A DNA stretch of 38,628 nucleotides, from NCBI GenBank assembly GCA_022361195.1, contig JAKSBJ010000165.1, positions 1 to 38,628 of the forward strand, in the 5' to 3' direction. The translations under genes and the position numbers were made by a program. Positions 23,001 to 30,724 of the stretch are shown in pieces (the first letter of the stretch is position 1; each line of letters opens with the position of its first letter). Under the pieces are notes generated by a model that was not told the DNA's origin, made no database searches, and worked only from the letters and a program-made list of their open reading frames with translations. Source of the stretch: Flavobacteriales bacterium. Its GTDB lineage: Bacteria > Bacteroidota > Bacteroidia > Flavobacteriales_D > Crocinitomicaceae.

Positions 23001-23574
23001 GGATGAGAGTTTTGACTATTACTATGCTTCCCATAATATGGACTTTTCCAACCCCTCAAAAAACGGAATTCCGTATGAATTTTGGGAAAGTATTCTGGAT
23101 GGTATTAAACCTCAAAAAAAAATTCTTTTGATGGACACTTGTCACAGTGGTGAGGTGGATAAGGATGAAGTGGTTGTAGATGATAATACTACACAAGCAG
23201 AAGAAGGCGACTTGGTGTTTAGAAGTGTTGGGCCTTCCGTTCAAAATAAAGGTGGAGAGTTAGGATTGCAAAATACGTCCGAGCTTATGAAAACACTTTT
23301 TACTGATTTGAGAAAAGGAACAGGTGCTACTGTTATTTCATCGGCTGGTGGACTGGAATTTGCAATGGAAAGTGAAAATTGGAGTAACGGATTGTTTACG
23401 CACTGTCTAATAAATGGAATTAAGAACCAAAAAGCCGATTTGAATGGTGATGCTGAAATTTGGCTTTCAGAACTACAAGAGTTTGTTTCAGCTGAGGTTA
23501 ATCATTTGTCTAATGGTCTACAAAAACCAACTTCTCGAATCGAAAATCAATCGCTGGATTTTCGTCTCTGGTAA
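20038..23574 (+). CDS. Exported beta-propeller/caspase-like (C14) protease
   Basis: A 1178-residue protein with a signal peptide (about 1-20, VFSQ; LLSC within it might instead be a poor lipobox). WD40-like propeller strands fill about 25-800, recognisable at DNGKYLASLG and SRSGDLMAAVTF. A linking region with FIDLKYNRPDIVL and an Ig-like sandwich (about 830-900) follow. The C-terminal caspase/metacaspase domain (about 905-1178) starts NLYLISVGVNEYAD. The catalytic dyad is His985 in FIAGHGM and Cys1035 in LLMDTCHSGE, so the enzyme looks active. Bacteroidota have a known WD40-caspase layout; substrates are unknown. No T9SS sorting domain is present, so periplasm or envelope is the likely site. 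Bases 23240-23305 are duplicated in reverse at 38277-38342. Confidence 0.9.
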   Translation: MKKNSLLTLLVLLSCTVFSQKLNLPPQTSFHKTAISDNGKYLASLGAENRLEIISLESEKVICEDKLQDIDVYVLSMGLSYSGKYLVVASVNEPLCVAKPFAEAPMLSFTFYEVNVKKGLVYKQYYEIPVLYGDPDYAVSTPYEWTSNLNDDFFLSVPYQRGVGVLYQTKFEKTDDESVYTPSYVLGTFHESSDFEDLYSAPELDATTIYFDVEEETDEVLVLTTKKDEKFEKELEKKGHDMTESTSYGILKTDLLKGKVSKKGSYQAYIAEGIDAENSKMISSWYSTMEGEGMSYLNYDSQQNRIYGIVADNLFLRHIVGLEWQKENPKLTQDEFDEAFAQLFNWPSFDGNVAYPFYVDLNDNSFHSVISKEKLKIAKTDPAFFMMDAQLIDFHFDPIFENLYAYGVEKGKHYLYKYTCEDGSMTQLELSIKKSDKYFNTRFTEDDKAICKLRYLDEESQITKLQIIYVDLKEMKVKRDANFESESHFTESFYLFFDETNGRNECLIDNGERRKEADSLLVKIDFKQLPFVSFTDKNEYQSYMDAFGYADRKAQMDQKTGNPWRMLELESFTEALNEHSYEQYYPYDCRDDQQEASGIMFDGDEGDFIISSSEYDGENLPEKYYVNHTLFTHEFRWKENTQELFVQGREMIDLYSKESNKIEHVFTTEERRIEGFDISRSGDLMAAVTFPHEGVYFWNTQSRELVAKLYLFNEGKDWVFVLPSNYYYGTKDAVAEIGFSFGDKSLPADFIDLKYNRPDIVLTAMGFEDEEVIKAFKSAYDKRLQKLGVSEEILKLESDIPYLKIENLEKIPAKTDQGSIKLDLKMYDIEKPIDQLNIWNNGVAVYGRSGISLSEQKSKTIDRTIEIPLAKGENQIEISVRNASGAESLKQSVSIYQEHSIAKSNLYLISVGVNEYADNRYNLSYAAKDAADIVSLFKGNSEQYENVYTLDFIDEQVQLDSLDSIRAFLEQATINDQVVLFIAGHGMLDESFDYYYASHNMDFSNPSKNGIPYEFWESILDGIKPQKKILLMDTCHSGEVDKDEVVVDDNTTQAEEGDLVFRSVGPSVQNKGGELGLQNTSELMKTLFTDLRKGTGATVISSAGGLEFAMESENWSNGLFTHCLINGIKNQKADLNGDAEIWLSELQEFVSAEVNHLSNGLQKPTSRIENQSLDFRLW
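23240..23305 (+). repeat. 66-base segment with an exact inverted copy at 38277-38342
   Basis: Codes for about residues 1068-1090 of the caspase-like protein, between the catalytic Cys and the C-terminal strands. Comparing bases one by one, the reverse complement of 38277-38342 matches all 66 positions. The match stops abruptly on both sides. Confidence 0.95.
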
Positions 23575-23619
23575 ATAGTGCTTTTACTTATTCCAAACGA
23601 GTAGGTACAAGAATATAAC

Positions 23620-24402
23620 CTAATCTACTTTCAAATGTGGAACTTCTCCCAAGTCCCAATTGATTACCATTCCCTCTGCAATTTCATCAGCAACCTTTTT
23701 GCCGTATAATAACTCACAGAGGTACAATGAGGCTTCAAATGATTTTGCTCCTCCGGCTGAGGTAATGAATTTTCCATCGTGAACAAACAATAAACTATCC
23801 GAATCATGGACCGTTAAATGGGGGAAACGTTCTTTGTAAGCTTCGACATCGCCTGGGAAAGTAGTGGATTCATGACCATCCAAAATACCTGATTGGGCCA
23901 GGACAAACGCTCCATCACAGTGCGACATTACAAATTCAGCTTTTTCTGAGGTGGATCGAACAAAATCCAGCATTTTGTCATCTTCCAAATCACTGTCTAA
24001 ATGATGTTCGGCAGATGGAACAACTAAAATATCAATGGTTGGAACATCATCTGATAAATAATTGAAATCGGGTAGCAATTTAATACCTTCAAAAGAGGTG
24101 ATAGGATCCAAAGTATTGGCCACGGTAAATACATTCATGGCCTTAATGCTGTCTCTAAAAATGGTATGATGAAAAATATCATAAGGTGCAGTTAGTTCTG
24201 TGTTGTACACACCATCCATGATTAAAAAAGCAACGTTATAATTTCCTTCTACTAAGTTAAGGGATGTATCACCACCTTCTTCCAATTCATGAGCCTCTTT
24301 CTCTGAGGAGGAACAGGAAATAATGAATGTACTATTTAGGAGTAAAAATAAAAGAGATGTTCTCAAAACGTTAAAATTTAAAGGGGCTATTCTCCAAACC
24401 AC
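23620..24402 (-). CDS. DJ-1/PfpI (GlxA-like) family lipoprotein
   Basis: A 260-residue protein of the DJ-1/PfpI superfamily. The fold shows as VAFLIMDGV, ELTAPYDIF, IDILVVPSAE and the nucleophile-elbow sequence SHCDGAFVLAQSGILDG with its Cys (near residue 164), then FITSAGGAKSFEASLYL. This layout is closest to isonitrile hydratase or the amidase-like domain of GlxA regulators, without a DNA-binding part. An N-terminal signal with lipobox IISC implies an envelope lipoprotein, unusual for this mostly cytoplasmic superfamily. The longest frame starts at GTG (24400-24402) and overlaps the Rieske gene by 16 bases. A TTG at 24364-24366 gives a shorter, cleaner signal peptide (MRTSLLFLLL) and may be the true start. 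Confidence 0.83.
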   Translation of the reverse strand: MVWRIAPLNFNVLRTSLLFLLLNSTFIISCSSSEKEAHELEEGGDTSLNLVEGNYNVAFLIMDGVYNTELTAPYDIFHHTIFRDSIKAMNVFTVANTLDPITSFEGIKLLPDFNYLSDDVPTIDILVVPSAEHHLDSDLEDDKMLDFVRSTSEKAEFVMSHCDGAFVLAQSGILDGHESTTFPGDVEAYKERFPHLTVHDSDSLLFVHDGKFITSAGGAKSFEASLYLCELLYGKKVADEIAEGMVINWDLGEVPHLKVD

Positions 24403-24734
24403 GAAAAATACTCAAATCCTGCATAAAAACCATCTTCTCTTTCTTCAATAGGATAATTTTCAAGGTACAAACCAGCTCCGCGACCGGTTTTTAAATCAAA
24501 ACCATATCGATGCCATGGACAAACAATAAAGCCATCTTCGCAATGAGCTCCTGTCAATTTAATTCCTTGATGTGGACATTTGTTTTTGACTAAATAGAAT
24601 GCTTCTTTATGCCAAATCAACAAACAGCCAATATTATTGACTACAATCGGCTGACAATTTTTTGAATGAAGTTGTTGTCTTAAACCTTCTTGATTTTCAG
24701 CGATTTTGACCCATTTTATTTTGGTGGAGAACAT
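24387..24734 (-). CDS. Rieske [2Fe-2S] ferredoxin-like protein
   Basis: A 115-residue soluble Rieske protein. The cluster ligands are in CPHQG (about residues 56-60) and CPWH (about 75-78), the C-x-H...C-x-x-H pattern. There is no signal peptide or catalytic domain, so it resembles the small NirD/ferredoxin type that passes electrons to an oxygenase or reductase. The likely partner is not in the window. It is followed by and perhaps coupled to the PfpI-type gene. Upstream on the minus strand, TATTTTTA at 24755-24762 with a TTG 16 bases further up is a possible promoter. Confidence 0.9.
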   Translation of the reverse strand: MFSTKIKWVKIAENQEGLRQQLHSKNCQPIVVNNIGCLLIWHKEAFYLVKNKCPHQGIKLTGAHCEDGFIVCPWHRYGFDLKTGRGAGLYLENYPIEEREDGFYAGFEYFSWFGE

Positions 24735-24815
24735 CCAAAAAAAGTTTTTATCATTAAAAATAAGAAATCCCCTGTAACCAATTTTAATAGTTCGTTATAC
24801 AGATGTGAGGAGAAG

Positions 24816-24876
24816 GGTTTGAGTTAGGCAGTCGGAATTCCTTCTAAGGAAGATCCGGCTGCCCAAATTCAACCGA
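24816..24876. promoter_or_regulatory. Long imperfect hairpin in the divergent intergenic region
   Basis: GGCAGTCGGA...TTCCTT and AAGGAA...TCCGGCTGCC pair across a 3-base centre (core 24827-24863). The pairing extends outward imperfectly to about 24816 and 24876 (GGTTTGAG / AATTCAACC). No T tract follows on either strand, so it is not a simple terminator. It lies 67 bases before the outer-membrane protein start and 80 bases before the Rieske start, so it may fold in a 5' leader. The rest of the 208-base gap shows nothing else clear. Confidence 0.5.
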
Positions 24877-24942
24877 AATTATCATCCATTTCTCACAATT
24901 TCCAAAGAATATTCACGTAAATAGAGTACCGAAACATGGCAG

Positions 24943-27900
24943 ATGCCATATCTTTATGATTTCGGCTTAAAGGTGCTCAGTCTTAAAAATTTCATATTGC
25001 TCTTTGTTATCCTTAGTGTGTCGGCGTTTTCGATGGCGCAGGACATAACGGTTAAGAACTACTCTTTTAGCCGGGATACCATTCATTTTGATTCGGTTTC
25101 TGTGTACCAAACGGGCTTTCAAATTAAGTTGGATGGAAAGATTCTGCCTCCATCTTATTATCAGCTGAATAAAATTCACTCCTGGGTACTAATTGATGGT
25201 GATATTGAAGGAGAAAAATTGGAGTTGAACTATTATCCCATGCCACTGGATTTTAGTCAGAATTTAAAACACAAATCCAAAGAAATCATCATTCCGGATA
25301 CCATTAAGGATGTTAACCCATACATCTATTCGGTATCCAAAAGCAATCCAAATAAAGATCTTTTTGGTTCAACCAAACTCAATAAATACGGAAGTATTTC
25401 TAGAGGTGTGACAGTTGGTAATGCGCAAAATTTGTCTTTTCAGTCGACTTTAAATCTTCAGTTAGATGGCCAAATAGCGCCTAATCTGTACATGAAAGGT
25501 TCCATTTCAGACGACAATATTCCTTTTCAACCAGAGGGAAATACCCAAAAATTGCAGGAGTTTGACCAGGTATATTTAAAAGTGTACAATGATGATTTTG
25601 CTGTAATTGGAGGAGATTTTTGGCTGCGAAAACCAACGGGCTATTTTTTGAATTATGCCAAACGTACGCAAGGAATTTCGGTTGAGGGAAATCATTCAAT
25701 GGAATTATTGGGCTTTGATGGACAGGCAAAGCATAAGGTTAGTGCTGCTTTTTCGAGAGGAAAATTTTCGCGAAACATCATTCAGGGAGTAGAGGGAAAC
25801 CAAGGGCCTTATCGTTTAACTGGAGCGGAGAACGAAACTTTTATCGTGATTTTGGCAGGAACAGAAAAAGTGTGGATTGATGGACAATTGTTGAAGAGGG
25901 GACAGGAGTTTGATTATATCATTGACTATAATACGGCGCAAATTACGTTTACTGCCAATCAACTCATCACAAAGGATAAAAGGATCATTGTTGAGTTTCA
26001 GTATTCTGATTTGAATTATGCAAGAAGCCTGGTGGCTTACGAAGGAGACTTTGAAGGAAAACGATACCATGCCTGGGTGAATGTTTATTCAGAGCAGGAT
26101 GCTAAAAACCAAACCATCCAGCAAACATTAACCAATGAGAAAAAAAATATACTGGCTGCGGCAGGAGATAGTTTAAACGATGCTTTTGCCAATAGTATTG
26201 ATAGTGTCGGTTTTTTCGACAGTCGAGTATTGTATTCCTTGATTGATACCATGGGCTATGATTCAGTTTTATTGTTTACAGTTAATCCCGATTCGGCACT
26301 TTATCAGGCTTCTTTTACCTTGGTTGGTGAGAACAATGGAAATTATGTGTTTGACAAATTCACCTCAAACGGAAGGGTGTATCGTTGGGTGGCTCCTGTT
26401 GCAGGAGTTCCGCAAGGTGATTATGAACCCATTCGTTTGCTGGTTGCGCCACAAAAAAAACAAATGTATGTGGCGGGAGCTGAGTTTAAGTTGAGCAAAG
26501 GCATAAAAACTTCGGCTGAGGTGGCACTCTCTAATTTTGATCAGAATACGTTCTCCGATTTGCATGCGCAGGATAATGAAGGGGTGGGGTTAAAATGGAA
26601 GTGGATTTCAGAACATCCATTGGGTAAAAAGGAAGAATGGATGTTCAGTTCAAAGGCTGATTTTGAATTTCAAGGGAATAATTTTCAACCCATTCAGTGG
26701 TTTAGAAGTCCCGAATTTGATAGGGACTGGAATGTTCGCCATCAAAACTTTAATGGACATCAATACCTTTCAACAGCCGGTTTAAAGTTGGGGAAAAAGG
26801 AATTGGGGTCTTTGGCTTATGATTTTCAAAACTTCATTTGGGGAGATGATTATACGGGATTCCGAAATAACCTCAATTTACGGATGAAGAAAAAAGGGTT
26901 CCGTTCAAAACTAGATGCCAGTTATTTGAGTTCGGATGGTTTGGAAAAAACCACTTTCCTTCGACACATGGCCAACATTTCACAAGACATTAAGTTTTTT
27001 AAAGTTGGTTTTGAAGATATCCACGAAGACAATCGTCGTTACATAAGTGGTGATCCTACCTTGCAATTAACTTCTTACCGTTTTTATGATTGGAAAGCTT
27101 ATGTATCAACTTTGGATGCTGACTCAACCAAAAACCAACTGGAATTGTATTACCGCGAAAGATATGACTGGTTCTCGGATTCGGTGAGCCTTAAACAAGC
27201 AACACGAGCTCAAAACGTTGGTTTTATTGCAGGACTCTTAAAAAATCCAGCGCATACCGTTCGATTAAATCTTAACTACCGTAAACTAGACGTTTTAGAT
27301 ACAAATCTGTTCCAAAATCAAGCTGAAAACACAATTTTGAACCGTTTAGAGCATGGTTTAAAACTCTGGAAAGGGGCTTTGACAACAACAACATTTTATG
27401 AATTGGGATCTGGTCTCGAACTCAAAAGAGAATTCGTTTATGTGCAAGTTAATCCAGGTCAGGGAAGTTATACCTGGAATGATTATAATGGAGATGGTGT
27501 GAAGGATTTGGGGGAGTTTGAAATCGCGATTTTTCAAGATCAGGGTGAGTACATTCGGGTTTTTATTCCCACCAATTCTTACATCCGAACTTATTCTAAT
27601 CAGTTTTCAACCTCAGTGTTTTTACGTCCTGAGCGTTTATGGCGATCTAAAAAGGGAGCGCTTAAATTCCTTTCTCGCTTTAGTGATCAAGTGATTTATA
27701 AAATCAATCGAAAAACTAATTATGAAGAAGGTTTTGAGGCTTTTAATCCTTTTGTGTATGCGATTTCAGATACTAACTTGGTTTCTATTTCATCGACTTT
27801 TAGAAATACCTTTTATTTTAATAAAACCAATTCTGTTTTTGGAGCTAATTATTCCTATCAGGAAAATGGATCAAAAATTCTATTGTCCAGCGGATTTGAT

Positions 27901-28431
27901 TCTCGTTTGCATACCTTCCATGAAGGTCGAATTCGATGGAATCTGAGTAAATATTACAACTTGAGGTTAAACGGAATTTTGGGACGTAAAAAGAGCAGTA
28001 GCGACTATACAACGGGTCGGGACTACTTCATTGAGTATTTTGAAATAGAGCCTACATTCTCTTATCAACCCGGTAGTAAATTCAGGGTTGCCTTAAAAGG
28101 AAAATACACCGAAAAGGCCAATAATTCAGATTTGGGAGAAAAAGCCATTATTCGAGATGTTGGAATTGAAATGCGATTAAATCAGGCCCAAAAAGGAAGT
28201 TTTACTGCTCAGTTTAACTACATTATTATCGACTATAATGCTTCTACCAATACTTCTCTGGCTTTTGAAATGTTGGAGGGCTTAAAAACGGGAAATAACT
28301 TCACTTGGGGAGTGACTTATCAACGTAAAGTGGCTAAAAATCTGCAATTGAATTTTACCTATAACGGTCGTAAGTCTGAAGGGAATTCTACCATTCATAC
28401 TGGTGGAATGGAGCTCCGGGCTTTCTTCTAA
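24943..28431 (+). CDS. Large outer-membrane protein of an uncharacterised Bacteroidota family
   Basis: A 1162-residue exported protein with a signal peptide ending FSMAQ near residue 33. An N-terminal soluble region (about 34-120) leads into strand-rich sequence. The block GTEKVWIDGQLLKRGQEFDY + IIDYNTAQITFT (about 303-335) resembles the repeat seen in SprA-like proteins. Near 850 the sequence DYNGDGVKDLGEFE has the form of a calcium-binding EF-hand loop. Most of the C-terminal half looks like a transmembrane barrel and ends in Phe (LRAFF), as outer-membrane proteins do. No TonB plug or TonB box is seen. Function is unknown. It converges on an OmpA-family gene, and the stop codons overlap (CTAA at 28428-28431). 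Confidence 0.82.
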   Translation: MPYLYDFGLKVLSLKNFILLFVILSVSAFSMAQDITVKNYSFSRDTIHFDSVSVYQTGFQIKLDGKILPPSYYQLNKIHSWVLIDGDIEGEKLELNYYPMPLDFSQNLKHKSKEIIIPDTIKDVNPYIYSVSKSNPNKDLFGSTKLNKYGSISRGVTVGNAQNLSFQSTLNLQLDGQIAPNLYMKGSISDDNIPFQPEGNTQKLQEFDQVYLKVYNDDFAVIGGDFWLRKPTGYFLNYAKRTQGISVEGNHSMELLGFDGQAKHKVSAAFSRGKFSRNIIQGVEGNQGPYRLTGAENETFIVILAGTEKVWIDGQLLKRGQEFDYIIDYNTAQITFTANQLITKDKRIIVEFQYSDLNYARSLVAYEGDFEGKRYHAWVNVYSEQDAKNQTIQQTLTNEKKNILAAAGDSLNDAFANSIDSVGFFDSRVLYSLIDTMGYDSVLLFTVNPDSALYQASFTLVGENNGNYVFDKFTSNGRVYRWVAPVAGVPQGDYEPIRLLVAPQKKQMYVAGAEFKLSKGIKTSAEVALSNFDQNTFSDLHAQDNEGVGLKWKWISEHPLGKKEEWMFSSKADFEFQGNNFQPIQWFRSPEFDRDWNVRHQNFNGHQYLSTAGLKLGKKELGSLAYDFQNFIWGDDYTGFRNNLNLRMKKKGFRSKLDASYLSSDGLEKTTFLRHMANISQDIKFFKVGFEDIHEDNRRYISGDPTLQLTSYRFYDWKAYVSTLDADSTKNQLELYYRERYDWFSDSVSLKQATRAQNVGFIAGLLKNPAHTVRLNLNYRKLDVLDTNLFQNQAENTILNRLEHGLKLWKGALTTTTFYELGSGLELKREFVYVQVNPGQGSYTWNDYNGDGVKDLGEFEIAIFQDQGEYIRVFIPTNSYIRTYSNQFSTSVFLRPERLWRSKKGALKFLSRFSDQVIYKINRKTNYEEGFEAFNPFVYAISDTNLVSISSTFRNTFYFNKTNSVFGANYSYQENGSKILLSSGFDSRLHTFHEGRIRWNLSKYYNLRLNGILGRKKSSSDYTTGRDYFIEYFEIEPTFSYQPGSKFRVALKGKYTEKANNSDLGEKAIIRDVGIEMRLNQAQKGSFTAQFNYIIIDYNASTNTSLAFEMLEGLKTGNNFTWGVTYQRKVAKNLQLNFTYNGRKSEGNSTIHTGGMELRAFF

Positions 28432-29477
28432 TCTTTTGGATAATAATCTCGTCCAACTAAGAGTAATTCGGCTCTCCTGTTCATTTGGTGGTAACGTTCA
28501 AATTTCTTCAGATCTTTCTCTTTAAACGTGTTAATGTATTCGCAACTTAATACTTGAGTAATGGTATCACCACTTACCGAATCTACTTTTACTAAAACAT
28601 TGAGTTTTGATTCGCCATAGCCTTTAGGAATTAAACGTTCTCTGGCAACGCCCATTTCTACTAAGCGATTAACAATGGCTTCGGCTCTATTTTGACTTAG
28701 ATTACGACTGGAGGCTTCTGAACCACGACAATCACGATGATACCCAACTTCTATAACATAAGTTGGGTAATCCATTAAATAATTAGCAATGAGTCGGAGT
28801 TGTGTATCAGCACAAGCCTGCAATTGAGCTTTGGCCAATTCAAATCGAATGTCTGGAATAACAACGAATTGACCTGACCGAAGCTTTGCTGTGTCAATTG
28901 GAACAACTTCAACTTCTGGCATCACCCAGCGAATTTTCAGTTCTGTCCGATTAAATAATCGCTGAAATGCATACTTCTCTTCTGGCGAATCATAATTTAC
29001 TAATTGCTCGCAACTAACAACTGATCCAACTTCTAACCATGGACAAAGTAAAGTGTCCATCGATCCGACTTTTTTCGAAGTACTATCGGAATATCCTCTT
29101 GACCGAATTCTCCATTCTTCTACACCATGTTCCACCAGGAAAGACTTTAGCTCTTTAGCTCTGGCTTTCTCTAAATTCGTGCTAAGATTTGAACTTTTTC
29201 CACAATAGGGATAAACGGCAATTTCGATCAGCAGTTCAATCTCTCGCTTCAAAAATTCCGCAACTTCTTTTAAATTTTGACTGGCCTCCAAGGTCAAAAT
29301 AGCTTTATCGTATTGCCAAATGGGCTTTTCAAAATCTAATCTGTGAATCTGATCTCGCTTAAAAATGCTATCAGCCAACTCAAAGTAAAGAGAGTCCTTA
29401 GACTGTCCCCAAATTGAACCTCCAACGCAGCAGAATAGAAATAGTAGAGCGGCTTTCATTGTTTTTGAATGTATCAA
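28428..29477 (-). CDS. OmpA-family protein with two OmpA-like domains
   Basis: A 349-residue exported protein with a signal peptide (about 1-24, SIWGQ). A first, degenerate OmpA-like domain (about 55-150) keeps IEIAVYPYCGKSS and NLEKARAKELKSFLVEHGV. The second (about 205-295) is better kept: PDIRFELAKAQL, VEVGYHRDCRGS-like sequence and LSQNRAEAIVNRLVEMGV...LIPKGYGES. It retains the Asp and Arg that bind diaminopimelate in peptidoglycan. It should sit in the periplasm or be anchored to the outer membrane, tethering it to the wall. There is no barrel domain. It converges on the large outer-membrane protein gene and is divergent from the cystathionine enzyme gene. Confidence 0.88.
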   Translation of the reverse strand: MIHSKTMKAALLFLFCCVGGSIWGQSKDSLYFELADSIFKRDQIHRLDFEKPIWQYDKAILTLEASQNLKEVAEFLKREIELLIEIAVYPYCGKSSNLSTNLEKARAKELKSFLVEHGVEEWRIRSRGYSDSTSKKVGSMDTLLCPWLEVGSVVSCEQLVNYDSPEEKYAFQRLFNRTELKIRWVMPEVEVVPIDTAKLRSGQFVVIPDIRFELAKAQLQACADTQLRLIANYLMDYPTYVIEVGYHRDCRGSEASSRNLSQNRAEAIVNRLVEMGVARERLIPKGYGESKLNVLVKVDSVSGDTITQVLSCEYINTFKEKDLKKFERYHQMNRRAELLLVGRDYYPKD

Positions 29478-29516
29478 TTTTCTAAAAGGTAACTCTTAAT
29501 CCTAAAGTTATTTCAG

Positions 29517-29524
29517 TAGTTTTG
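29517..29524 (+). promoter_or_regulatory. Promoter -7 box for the cystathionine enzyme operon
   Basis: TAGTTTTG matches TAnnTTTG. It predicts a start near 29531 and a leader of about 23 bases to the ATG at 29554. No strong -33 element is seen. Confidence 0.45.
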
Positions 29525-29553
29525 TCCTTCAACTAAAACTGCGTTTGCAGGGA

Positions 29554-30717
29554 ATGGACGAAAAGGAAACATACTCAATGGGATTTGGTACAAAGGCAAT
29601 TCATGCGGGAATTGAACCAGATTCTGCAACGGGTGCAATCATGACTCCAATTTATCAAACTTCTACTTACGTTCAGGAAGAAATTGGAAAGCATAAAGGA
29701 TATGCGTACTCACGAACGCTCAATCCTACCCGTCACGCTTTGGAGAAAAACATTGCGGCTATTGAGAATGGAAAATATGGAGCTTGCTTCGGTTCTGGTT
29801 TGGCAGCAATTGATTGCATTCTAAAAATGTTCAAGCCAGGTGATGAGATCGTTTCAACAAATGATTTGTACGGAGGAACTTACCGCCTTTTCAAAACCAT
29901 CTTTGAGCAATATGGTCTTAAATTTCACTTTGTCGGAATGGAAAATGCCGATAAGATTGAAGACTATATGAACGAGAAAACTAAAATGGTTTGGGTGGAG
30001 ACACCTACCAATCCAATGATGAACATCATTGACATTGAAGCTTGCTCGCTCGTTGCAAAAAAGTACAATGCATTGCTAGCAGTTGATAATACTTTTGCTA
30101 CACCTTATTTACAGTTGCCTTTAGATTTGGGAGCGGATATTGTCATGCATTCAGTTACCAAATATTTGGGAGGACATTCCGATGTGGTAATGGGAGCTTT
30201 GGTGGTGAACGATGAAGATTTAGCAAAAGAGATTTATCGAATTCAAAACTCATCAGGAGCAGTGACAGCACCAATGGATTCATTTTTAGTGTTGAGGGGA
30301 ATTAAAACGCTTCACCTAAGAATGCAACGACATTGTGAAAATGGGAGGCAGTTGGCGGAGTTTTTGGCAAAACATCCAAAAGTAGATAAGGTTTATTGGC
30401 CAGGATTTGAATCGCATCCAAACCATGAAATCGCGAAGAAGCAAATGCGTGACTTTGGTGGAATGATTTCCTTTAGTTTGGTTGGTAATTCATTGGAAGA
30501 AGCAAAGGATGTTGTACGAAAAGTGAAAGTGTTTTCACTGGCAGAATCCCTTGGAGGAGTGGAGTCTTTGATAGGCCATCCGGTTACTATGACGCATGCT
30601 GCCATTCCAAAAGAAGAAAGAGAAAAAGCAGGAGTTGTCGATTCCTTAATTCGTTTAAGTGTAGGAATTGAAGACGCTGCTGATATTATAGCTGATTTAG
30701 AACAAGCCCTAAATTAA
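29554..30717 (+). CDS. Cystathionine gamma-synthase/gamma-lyase (Cys/Met PLP enzyme)
   Basis: A 387-residue cytoplasmic PLP enzyme of the trans-sulfuration family. It has the opening TKAIHAGIEPD, the substrate/cofactor contacts YSRTLNPTR, GSGLAAID and VETPTNPMMNIID, and the PLP Lys203 in HSVTKYLGGHSD. The C-terminal SLGGVESLIGHPVTMTHA block is typical. Sequence alone does not separate cystathionine gamma-synthase from gamma-lyase. The frame extends to a TTG at 29545, but ATG 29554 gives the normal N-terminus. A rhodanese gene follows after 7 bases, then an SDR gene, suggesting a sulfur-linked operon. Confidence 0.93.
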   Translation: MDEKETYSMGFGTKAIHAGIEPDSATGAIMTPIYQTSTYVQEEIGKHKGYAYSRTLNPTRHALEKNIAAIENGKYGACFGSGLAAIDCILKMFKPGDEIVSTNDLYGGTYRLFKTIFEQYGLKFHFVGMENADKIEDYMNEKTKMVWVETPTNPMMNIIDIEACSLVAKKYNALLAVDNTFATPYLQLPLDLGADIVMHSVTKYLGGHSDVVMGALVVNDEDLAKEIYRIQNSSGAVTAPMDSFLVLRGIKTLHLRMQRHCENGRQLAEFLAKHPKVDKVYWPGFESHPNHEIAKKQMRDFGGMISFSLVGNSLEEAKDVVRKVKVFSLAESLGGVESLIGHPVTMTHAAIPKEEREKAGVVDSLIRLSVGIEDAADIIADLEQALN

Positions 30718-30724
30718 TGATACT

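Noticed and set aside
29545..29553. TTG start for the cystathionine enzyme
   Set aside because: The ATG nine bases later gives the usual family N-terminus.
29478..29553. Riboswitch upstream of the cystathionine enzyme
   Set aside because: The predicted leader is only about 23 bases, too short for a SAM-type riboswitch.
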